In this document: in pieces, positions 58,354 through 64,000 of the stretch | Layout: the number at the start of each line of letters is the position of its first letter | Position numbering within the stretch: position 1 is the first letter of the stretch | NCBI GenBank assembly: GCA_021845645.1 | Contig: JAJZVM010000010.1 | Location: forward strand, 43,477-107,476 | Direction: 5' to 3' | Length of the DNA stretch: 64,000 nt | From: Bacillota bacterium | GTDB taxonomy: Bacteria; Bacillota_E; JAJZYS01; JAJYTV01 | Position numbers and translations under genes: made by a program | The notes under the pieces: model-generated | What the model saw: the letters and a program-made list of their open reading frames with translations, nothing else | What the model was told of the DNA's origin: nothing | Database searches by the model: none

Positions 58354-58384
58354 AGAGCCCGGCCGCGAAGCCCGGTCGGGCTCT
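58354..58384 (+). terminator. Hairpin after the sortase gene
   Basis: AGAGCCCGGCC (58354-58364) pairs with GGTCGGGCTCT (58374-58384) with one G-U; the loop is nine bases. It starts 25 bases after the stop; no U-tract. Confidence 0.6.
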
Positions 58385-58520
58385 GCCGCGACGCAGGGCC
58401 GAGCCCTGCCGTCGCTCTTGCCATACCGCGAGGCAGGCGGGAGGTGGCAGGTCATCCGCACGAGAATCGGACGCATGGGAGCCGGTCCGCGTGGCCAAGA
58501 CGCCAGCCGGGAGGGATGAG

Positions 58521-59870
58521 ATGGGCATCGACATGCAGCGGCAGGACGCCCTGCTGCCCGAGCAGATCGTAGCCATGAGGGCCCAGATGGCGGCAGACCG
58601 CCACCTTCAGGCCATGAGGAATGCTGTTGCGAGAAACGGCATCGAGAAGGTCGCAGTGAACCACGAAGGGCTCGTCGCCATGCAGCATGCGTTCTCCGAC
58701 GAACTGCCCTCGCTGCCTGTGACTGACCAGATGAAGAGCGGTCGCTGCTGGATGTTCGCCGGCCTCAACATCCTGCGTAGGGCGGCCGCCAAGCGCCTGA
58801 ACGTGGAGGAGTTCGAACTCTCCGAGAACTACCTGACGTTCTGGGAGAAGCTCGAGAAGGCGAACTGCTTCCTCGACGACGTCCTGACGACTCTGGATGA
58901 GCCGAAGGACAGCCGGCTCGTGACCCACATCTTCACCTCGCCCGCGAGCGACGGCGGCGAATGGGAACTCTTCTCGAACCTGGTCCTCAAGTACGGCGTC
59001 GTGCCCAAGTGGACGATGCCCGAGACCCATCACTCAAGCGACTCCCACGCCATGAACCGCGTCCTGGACGCGAAGCTCCGCGAGCACGGCCTCAGCCTGC
59101 GTGCCGCCCACGCGGCCTTCGTCCCGCCTGCGGACCTCTATGCGCGCAAGGGGGCCATGCTCGGCGAGATCTTCCGCATCCTCACGGTGTTCCTCGGCGC
59201 ACCACCGGCCACGTTCGACTTCGAGTATCGCGACAAGGACGATCACTTCCATGCGGACCGCGGCATCTCGCCGCAGACGTTCTTTGCGCGCCACGTCGGC
59301 TTCGACGTCGACGCCTATGCGAGCGTCGTCAACATCCCCACCCGCGACAAGCCGTACGGTCGCACCTACCTCGTGGCGCATCTCCCCGTGGTGCGGGGCG
59401 GACCTGCGCGCCCCTACCTGAACGTCGACGCCGATACGCTCCGTTCCCTGACACTGGCGCAGTTGCGAGGCGGCGAAGGCGCCTACTTCGGCTGCGACGT
59501 CGTGCAGATGATGGACGCCGCCGCTGGCGTGCTGGACGAGACCCTCTACGATCTCGAGGGCGTGTTCGGTGTGCCGTTCCATCTCTCGAAGGCAGACCGT
59601 CTGGACTACCTGGGCGAGATCGCCGGCGGCCACCAGATGGTGTTCACCGGGGTCCATATCGTCGACGGCGACCCCGTGCGCTGGAAAGTGGAGAACAGCT
59701 GGGGCACGGAGCATGGTCAGAAGGGCTACTTCGTCATGAGCGACGGCTGGTTCGAGAACTACGTCTACCAGGTCGTGGTCCGCAAGGACCACCTGCCGCC
59801 CGAGCTGACAGCCGCTCTGTCTGCGCCCGCGCAAGTGCTCCCGCCCTGGGACCCGATGCGAGGACTCTGA
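58521..59870 (+). CDS. pepC: Aminopeptidase C (bleomycin hydrolase family, C1B)
   Basis: A 449-residue cytoplasmic cysteine peptidase. Gln70 and catalytic Cys76 occur in TDQMKSGRCWMFAGL, the catalytic His is in GGHQMVFTGVH and the Asn in KVENSWGTEHGQKGY. The family is normally hexameric with active sites in a central cavity and trims peptides. ATG 58521 follows GGGAGGG. It ends before a 13-bp hairpin shared with the convergent dehydrogenase gene. Confidence 0.95.
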   Translation: MGIDMQRQDALLPEQIVAMRAQMAADRHLQAMRNAVARNGIEKVAVNHEGLVAMQHAFSDELPSLPVTDQMKSGRCWMFAGLNILRRAAAKRLNVEEFELSENYLTFWEKLEKANCFLDDVLTTLDEPKDSRLVTHIFTSPASDGGEWELFSNLVLKYGVVPKWTMPETHHSSDSHAMNRVLDAKLREHGLSLRAAHAAFVPPADLYARKGAMLGEIFRILTVFLGAPPATFDFEYRDKDDHFHADRGISPQTFFARHVGFDVDAYASVVNIPTRDKPYGRTYLVAHLPVVRGGPARPYLNVDADTLRSLTLAQLRGGEGAYFGCDVVQMMDAAAGVLDETLYDLEGVFGVPFHLSKADRLDYLGEIAGGHQMVFTGVHIVDGDPVRWKVENSWGTEHGQKGYFVMSDGWFENYVYQVVVRKDHLPPELTAALSAPAQVLPPWDPMRGL

Positions 59871-59889
59871 GCGCCCCCGCAGGCGGAAC

Positions 59890-59932
59890 CAGGGGCAGGC
59901 GGCCGCCGCAGACGCGTCGCCGCCTGCCCCTG
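59890..59932. terminator. Bidirectional hairpin between pepC and the dehydrogenase
   Basis: CAGGGGCAGGCGG (59890-59902) pairs perfectly with CCGCCTGCCCCTG (59920-59932) around a 17-base loop. It lies between convergent stops at 59870 and 59951. Confidence 0.65.
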
Positions 59933-59950
59933 ACCTCTGCCCTTTCGCAG

Positions 59951-60952
59951 CTATGCCCTGCGGCTGCTCCAGACCCCGCCGTTCACGAGCGTCGGAGGGC
60001 GATCCCCTGCCAGGGCGGCCATCAGGTTGTCCGCGGCAAGCATGCCCATCGCGAGGCGCGTCTCGACGGTCGCGCTGCCGAGATGCGGCACCAGCACCGC
60101 GCTTGGCAGCTGCAGCAGCTCGGGCGGCACCTCAGGCTCGCGTTCGTAGACATCGAGGCCCGCCGCGAAGATCTCGCCTTCGCGCAGCGCCTCGGCCAGA
60201 GCGGGCTCGTCGACCACCGGCCCGCGAGACGTGTTCACCAGCACGGCGGTCTGCTTCATCTGCCTGAGTTCAGCCAGGCCGATCAGGTGTCGCGTCTGTG
60301 GCGTCAAAGGGACGTGCAGAGAGACGAAATCGGCCTCTGCCAGCAACTCCTGGAGGCTGAGGCGCTCAGCGCCCAGCCGCCGTTCCACTTCGGCGGGTAC
60401 AGCTGCGCGGCTCGCGTAGACAATCCGCATGCCGAAGCCCTGGGCGCGTCGCGCGACGGCCTGGGCGATGCGGCCGAAGCCGATCAGTCCCAGCACCTTG
60501 TGGTGAAGGTCCGAGCCGAGCATCATGCCAGGGTCCCAGATCCATGGCTGTCCCGAGCGCACAAAGCGGTCGCCCTCGCAGATCCGGCGAGCAGCCGCCA
60601 GCATGAGCGCCCAGGCCATGTCCGCCGTGCTCTCGGTGAGGACGTCGGGCGTATTGGCCACGAGCACGCCGCGCGCGCTGCACGCCGCCACATCGATGTT
60701 GTCGTAGCCCACCGCGTAGTTCGCGACGATCCGCAGCCGAGACCCAGCCGCGTCCAGGAACTCCTCGTCGACGCGGTCCGTGAGGAGCGTGATCAGGCCG
60801 GCCTTGCCGGCGGCCCGCCGCAGCAGTTCCCGGCGCGGCATCGCCCCGTCGCCCTCCCAGAGGTCGACGTCGCAGCATGCCGCGATACGCGCCATCACCT
60901 GCCCAGGCAGGCGGCGCGTCACGAGGACCCCATCACGCAGACGGTCCGCCAT
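59951..60952 (-). CDS. D-2-hydroxyacid dehydrogenase (glyoxylate/hydroxypyruvate reductase-like)
   Basis: A 333-residue NAD(P)H-dependent dehydrogenase of the D-isomer 2-hydroxyacid family. The Rossmann motif is GLIGFGRIAQAVARRAQG, the catalytic Arg is in VNTSRGPVVDEPAL, the Glu in VYEREPEVP and the His in LVPHLGSATVETR. Substrate is probably glyoxylate or hydroxypyruvate, less likely phosphoglycerate since no C-terminal ACT domain is present. ATG 60952 has AAGGAGG seven bases upstream. The adjacent small membrane protein gene (61001-61333) is on the same strand. Confidence 0.92.
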   Translation of the reverse strand: MADRLRDGVLVTRRLPGQVMARIAACCDVDLWEGDGAMPRRELLRRAAGKAGLITLLTDRVDEEFLDAAGSRLRIVANYAVGYDNIDVAACSARGVLVANTPDVLTESTADMAWALMLAAARRICEGDRFVRSGQPWIWDPGMMLGSDLHHKVLGLIGFGRIAQAVARRAQGFGMRIVYASRAAVPAEVERRLGAERLSLQELLAEADFVSLHVPLTPQTRHLIGLAELRQMKQTAVLVNTSRGPVVDEPALAEALREGEIFAAGLDVYEREPEVPPELLQLPSAVLVPHLGSATVETRLAMGMLAADNLMAALAGDRPPTLVNGGVWSSRRA

Positions 60953-61000
60953 GCGAGGGCCTCCTTCGCGCCATGGCCCGCACGGTCCGGGCAGCATGCC

Positions 61001-61333
61001 TCAGCCCCTGGTGACTCTGGCGCTTCCCATCTCGATCAGCCCCACCGCGACGACCATCATGACGATATGCCACCAGACCGAGACACCCGGCCAGAAGAGG
61101 TATCTGCCGACGACCAGCAGCGCGGCCATGGTGCCCAGCCCGGCACCCGCCTGCGTGAGCCGGCGCCGCGGCGCCGGCTGGTTCGCGAGCAGCCATGCCG
61201 GCACGAGGAACAGAAGCCCGAACGCGATGTGCAGCCAGAGCACGAAGCCGCGGTCGGCATACAGCCCGAGCAGGGCGCCGATGCCCAGGAGCAGCGCGAC
61301 GACAAATCCCGTCCGCACAAGCATCTTCAACAT
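61001..61333 (-). CDS. Small four-helix membrane protein
   Basis: A 110-residue integral membrane protein with four hydrophobic segments (about 6-24, 29-49, 66-84, 86-104) and one conserved-looking pattern, LWLHIAFGLLFLVPAWLL and VWWHIVMMVVAVGL, with histidines in helices. It might bind heme, as in small cytochrome-like proteins, but this is not established. ATG 61333. It lies between the dehydrogenase and the ferric-reductase-like gene on the same strand. Confidence 0.65.
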   Translation of the reverse strand: MLKMLVRTGFVVALLLGIGALLGLYADRGFVLWLHIAFGLLFLVPAWLLANQPAPRRRLTQAGAGLGTMAALLVVGRYLFWPGVSVWWHIVMMVVAVGLIEMGSARVTRG

Positions 61334-61432
61334 GCCTGCGCTTTCGGCGTTTTGCCGCGTCCTTCCTTCCGCGCACCAGTGTCAGGCCGATCGCCACTGT
61401 CACGGATACGCAGCCAGGCGTCGTCAGGTCTT

Positions 61433-62536
61433 CTACTCTCCCGAACCGAAGCCACCGTCGCCGCCGCTCTGAGCGGCCCCGCCCTGCACGGCACCCGGCT
61501 GCACCTGGAGCATACCCTGGACGCCGCTCGAGCCGACGAGGGACAGGCTTCCCCCGACCGTCAGACTGCCGCCGCTGCCGTGCAGGACAGCGGTGAAGTC
61601 GCCGCCGCTGAGCTGCGTCAAGGCGCCTTGGAACATGCCCGGGTCGCCACCCGTGCCCAGCGTGAGACTGCTGCCCGTCAAGGCGACCCCGCCTCCTTGC
61701 AGCGCCTCGCCCTGCAACACGAGCGTCATGGCGTCATACGGCCCGCCCTGCACCTGCAGGTCGAACGTGAGCGTGGTGATGCCCTGCGTGTCAAGCCCCT
61801 GCTGCGTAGCCCTGCCGGAGAAGGTGGCGGAGTACGGCGATAGGGCGCTCGCCAGCGTCGCGGTCGTGCCGAGGCGCCCGCCCGACCCCTTGCCGTTGTT
61901 GGCGATCGCGTTCCAGCCGGGTCGCAGCGGGCCGGCGGCCGCGAAGCCGGCCACCGACAGGGCGACGAGTGCCGCCAGAGCCGCAAAGCCCGGCCTGGCG
62001 GCGACGCGCGGGCGGCCGGCCGGCCGCATGAGGCGGACGATCGTCAGGACGACGACCGCAAGTGAGCTGCTGCCGTAGATCGCGATCGCCCATGTGGCGC
62101 GGCTATCGCTGCCGTTCCCCAGCCCGTGCAGCGTCGCGAGCAGCCAGACGGCGAAGGTGAGGTAGTGCAGGCGCCGCCACCACGCGTAGCCGATCCTCGG
62201 CCTGAGCCAGCCCGTGATCACCACGGCCAGGCCCAGGTAGGCCGAAACGATGCCGAGGGCCATCCAGAGCGGCCGGTAGTGGCTCGTCCCAGGCAGCAGG
62301 ACTTCTTTCAGCGTGAACGCGGTGAACGGGTCGATCCAGACCGATATGCCGTGGATCGCGGTGAACACGCCGGCGAGCAGCGTGGTGTACTGGTGCAGCT
62401 GGTCATTGACGAGGCGGGGCCAGGCCCGTCTCGACTGCCAGCGCTGGCTGAGGATGAGGCCGAACACCACCGACAGCGTGACGAGGATGTAGGCGGTGAA
62501 GCCTGATGCGCGCGCGACGACCCATTGCCACTCCAC
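61433..62536 (-). CDS. Ferric-reductase-like transmembrane protein with extracellular domain
   Basis: A 367-residue protein. The first about 205 residues contain six hydrophobic helices with two histidine pairs, LHQYTTLLAGVFTAIHG and RRLHYLTFAVWLLATLHG, spaced like the two heme-ligand pairs of ferric reductase/cytochrome b-type domains. From residue about 215 the protein becomes Gly/Ser/Thr-rich and beta-like and is probably outside the membrane. GTG 62536 starts it. It follows apbE with a nine-base gap. It may move electrons across the membrane; acceptor unknown. Confidence 0.75.
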   Translation of the reverse strand: MEWQWVVARASGFTAYILVTLSVVFGLILSQRWQSRRAWPRLVNDQLHQYTTLLAGVFTAIHGISVWIDPFTAFTLKEVLLPGTSHYRPLWMALGIVSAYLGLAVVITGWLRPRIGYAWWRRLHYLTFAVWLLATLHGLGNGSDSRATWAIAIYGSSSLAVVVLTIVRLMRPAGRPRVAARPGFAALAALVALSVAGFAAAGPLRPGWNAIANNGKGSGGRLGTTATLASALSPYSATFSGRATQQGLDTQGITTLTFDLQVQGGPYDAMTLVLQGEALQGGGVALTGSSLTLGTGGDPGMFQGALTQLSGGDFTAVLHGSGGSLTVGGSLSLVGSSGVQGMLQVQPGAVQGGAAQSGGDGGFGSGE

Positions 62537-62545
62537 GTTCGCTGC

Positions 62546-63463
62546 TCACCCCGTCCCTTCTGGCCATGCTCCGGCGCGCACGACGGCGCCATCTCCAGCG
62601 ACGAACAACCCCGCGAGACCGCGGGCGCGCAAGAACGCGCCTCCCGCGGCGATGCCGCGGACAAAGGCGGTGGTGGCTGCGACGTCCGCCTCCTCGCAGC
62701 TGGCCCCGATGACACTGACGGTGGCGATCGCCTGCTCTGCGGGATAGCCTGTCGAGGGGTCGAGGAGGTGGTGGCGCTCGACGTCGCCCTGCAGCCATCG
62801 CCGGCGCAGGGCCCCGGATGTCGCCACCGCGCCCCGCCTCAGGAGGATCACCTCGCCCGGAAGGCCGCCTACGCCGACCGGCCAGGCATCGCGTCCCGGC
62901 GGCAGCCCGCGCACGGCCAAATCGCCGCCCGCGTTGACAAGCGCCTTGCCGACGCCCTCGCCCGCCAGGGCGTCGAGGGCCGCGTCGACGGCCATGCCCT
63001 TCGCGATTCCGCCAAGGTCCAGGCCGACGCCACGCGGGAGGGTGATCTGCCGCCTGCGCGGGTCGACCGTGATGCCACGCCAGCCGCCGCCGGCGGCAAG
63101 GCGCTCCTCGAGAGGAGCCAGCGGAGCCGCCCTGCCGATCTCGGCGAAGGTCGCAAGGTAGCCCAGGCGCTCGATCTGGTGCAGCATGGCTGGATCGAAC
63201 GTGCCGCCTGTCTCGCTGGCCCAGGCGAGCGCCCGCGCCACGACCCGGAAGAGCAGCTCGCCCGCCTCAAACGGCCGGCCCCCGGCCCGGTTCAGCGCAC
63301 TGAGCTCGCTCTCGGGGCGAAAGCGGCTCAAGGACCCTTCCCAGTCCTGGAAGACTTGACGCACCGTCGCAACGGCCAGGGGCAGTTCCTCCGCCAGGGC
63401 ATGCACCTCGACGTTGGTGCCCATTGCCGCGAAGTCGTCGGACGCCATCAGGGAGACCGCCAT
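62546..63463 (-). CDS. apbE: FAD:protein FMN transferase (ApbE)
   Basis: A 305-residue ApbE, which attaches FMN from FAD covalently to a Thr/Ser in target proteins. Typical blocks are SRFRPESELSALNRAG, TGGTFDPAM, VGLDLGGIAKGMAVD (flavin/metal binding), LVNAGGDLAVRG and HHLLDPSTGYPAE; the Asp/Thr in ADVAATTAFVRG are also present. No signal peptide or lipobox is seen, so it may be cytoplasmic, unlike many ApbE. ATG 63463 overlaps the end of the upstream small gene region; a second Met at 63448 is possible. It is in an operon with a small membrane protein and the ferric-reductase-like protein. Confidence 0.92.
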   Translation of the reverse strand: MAVSLMASDDFAAMGTNVEVHALAEELPLAVATVRQVFQDWEGSLSRFRPESELSALNRAGGRPFEAGELLFRVVARALAWASETGGTFDPAMLHQIERLGYLATFAEIGRAAPLAPLEERLAAGGGWRGITVDPRRRQITLPRGVGLDLGGIAKGMAVDAALDALAGEGVGKALVNAGGDLAVRGLPPGRDAWPVGVGGLPGEVILLRRGAVATSGALRRRWLQGDVERHHLLDPSTGYPAEQAIATVSVIGASCEEADVAATTAFVRGIAAGGAFLRARGLAGLFVAGDGAVVRAGAWPEGTG

Positions 63464-63464
63464 G

Positions 63465-63776
63465 TCAGGAGACCGTCGTCTGCGTAAAGGGCTGTACGTT
63501 CTGGCCCGTGCCGAAATTGAAGCCCTGGTTCTGGCTCTGCGTCTGTCCGGACCCGCCGCTCGTGCCGGGCTGCGGCGATGTCGCAGCGCCGGTGCGGCTT
63601 GTGACGCCGGTCAGGTGGTGTGCGGCCGCCTGCCACAGCACCGCGAATGTCAGCACCGCGGCCCAGGACAGGGCGCGCTTCACGGTGCGTGCCCTGCGCG
63701 CAGCCGCTTCCCGGCTCATCTCCGGCGGGGCTCGGCGCGCGCCAGGCGCGGCAGACTCCGCAGCTGTGTCGTTCAT
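63465..63776 (-). CDS. Small single-pass membrane protein
   Basis: A 103-residue protein: a cytoplasmic Ala/Arg-rich N-terminus, one transmembrane helix (RALSWAAVLTFAVLWQAAAH, about residues 34-53) and an extracytoplasmic Gly/Ser/Gln-rich tail ending QPFTQTTVS. The tail contains TGAATS, superficially like the flavinylation motif used by ApbE (S/T-G-A-T-x-S/T) but with one mismatch. ATG 63776 follows AAGGGGGGGG. First gene of the apbE operon; function unknown. Confidence 0.65.
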   Translation of the reverse strand: MNDTAAESAAPGARRAPPEMSREAAARRARTVKRALSWAAVLTFAVLWQAAAHHLTGVTSRTGAATSPQPGTSGGSGQTQSQNQGFNFGTGQNVQPFTQTTVS

Positions 63777-64000
63777 TCCGGCCCCCCCTTGCGCGCCATT
63801 GTGGCACAAGGCCCTTAGGGAGCGCTGAAGACCGTCTTAGCGCGGCGTAGGCAGTAGCCGCGTCGCACGCCCGGCTCGCCGCCGGCGACGCGATCCCTTG
63901 CGCCGCCGGGCGCCCTTGCCGGCCGCCATGGTGGCCGTCCCGCCATGCCGGTGACGTCCGCTTGTCTTGCGAACCGGCACGGATGACCGTAGCCGGGTCC
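63777..64000. other. End of window without recognisable gene
   Basis: The last 224 bases contain the likely promoter of the apbE operon and only tiny frames. One 30-codon, arginine-rich minus-strand frame (63837-63929) lacks a good ribosome site and is not called. Confidence 0.5.

Noticed and set aside
63465..63776. TGAATS in the small membrane protein as an ApbE flavinylation site
   Set aside because: It misses one position of the S/T-G-A-T-x-S/T motif and the protein has no FMN-binding domain; kept only as a remark.
63837..63929. 30-codon arginine-rich frame on the minus strand
   Set aside because: No good ribosome site, no family resemblance and too short to support.
1..64000. tRNA, rRNA and tmRNA genes
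   Set aside because: No T-arm-like GGTTCRANNCC with an acceptor partner and no rRNA-like blocks were seen by eye; a covariance search would be decisive.

Overview
The window is about 70% GC chromosomal DNA from a spore-forming, high-GC member of the Bacillota. The evidence is an alpha/beta-type small acid-soluble spore protein (16454-16669), a YpmA/DUF4264 protein, a TIGR04086 membrane protein, a Firmicute-type DinG with a fused exonuclease domain, a RocA-type 1-pyrroline-5-carboxylate dehydrogenase, a ComB homologue and strong AGGAGG ribosome binding sites with frequent GTG/TTG starts. I cannot name a genus. No rRNA, tRNA or CRISPR array was seen.

Layout. 1-2.2 kb: end of a 2-oxoacid:ferredoxin oxidoreductase gene, a class III aminotransferase and a START-like protein. 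2.5-6.7 kb: a tight S-adenosylmethionine by-product operon (speD, ndk, a methylthioinosine/methylthioadenosine phosphorylase, ahcY, mtaD) behind a near-consensus vegetative promoter. 6.8-16.3 kb: housekeeping genes (MreB-like, ComB, phosphoglycerate mutase family, DinG, LysM protein, YbaK, winged helix, secreted protein). 16.4-24 kb: SASP, DUF4264, an aldehyde dehydrogenase, an unassigned ATP-grasp-like protein and a 1232-residue SF1 helicase-nuclease of defence type. 24.2-28 kb: a gutted complex I operon (nuoA, B, C, a nuoD stump, H) facing a type II NADH dehydrogenase. 28.2-39 kb: RocA, acyl-CoA synthetase, GT-C-like membrane protein, a ModBC-like ABC transporter without binding protein, thioesterase, GAF-GGDEF protein and amidase. 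39-44.3 kb: a GH76-like secreted protein and a dipeptide-type ABC operon in the order C-A-B without ATPases. 44.5-48.4 kb: DUF1003, a GNAT-nucleotidyltransferase fusion, a zinc ribbon, a hydrolase and a FrnE/DsbA protein whose CxxC is encoded UGA-Pro-Phe-Cys. 48.8-58.3 kb: a surface-protein island. 58.5-64 kb: PepC, a 2-hydroxyacid dehydrogenase and an ApbE/ferric-reductase-like module.

Most notable. (1) The FrnE gene at 47788-48408 has an in-frame UGA exactly at the first cysteine of its active site, followed by a hairpin that fits a bacterial SECIS, so it is probably a selenoprotein. (2) The complex I operon has lost most of nuoD and everything between it and nuoH, next to a one-subunit NDH-2. 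(3) Two copies (about 85% identical over 109 residues) of a putative sortase substrate flank about 7.3 kb. The left copy has the signal peptide but no sorting signal; the right copy has the sorting signal and abuts a sortase gene, but its N-terminus is frameshifted. The intervening DNA carries an extracellular propeller protein, two lipoproteins, a GNAT, an IS256 transposase scrap and three copies of a 24-bp motif. One motif copy lies where the left gene loses its tail. (4) Many gene ends carry long perfect GC-rich hairpins without a U-tract.

Functional links. SpeD yields methylthioadenosine downstream, which MtaD can deaminate to methylthioinosine; the phosphorylase here has the Asn-type base pocket of 6-oxopurine enzymes, so a deaminate-then-phosphorolyse salvage route is likely, with AhcY clearing S-adenosylhomocysteine. 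ComB fits sulfolactate formation known from spores. ApbE, a bis-heme-type membrane protein and a small membrane protein look like one redox module.
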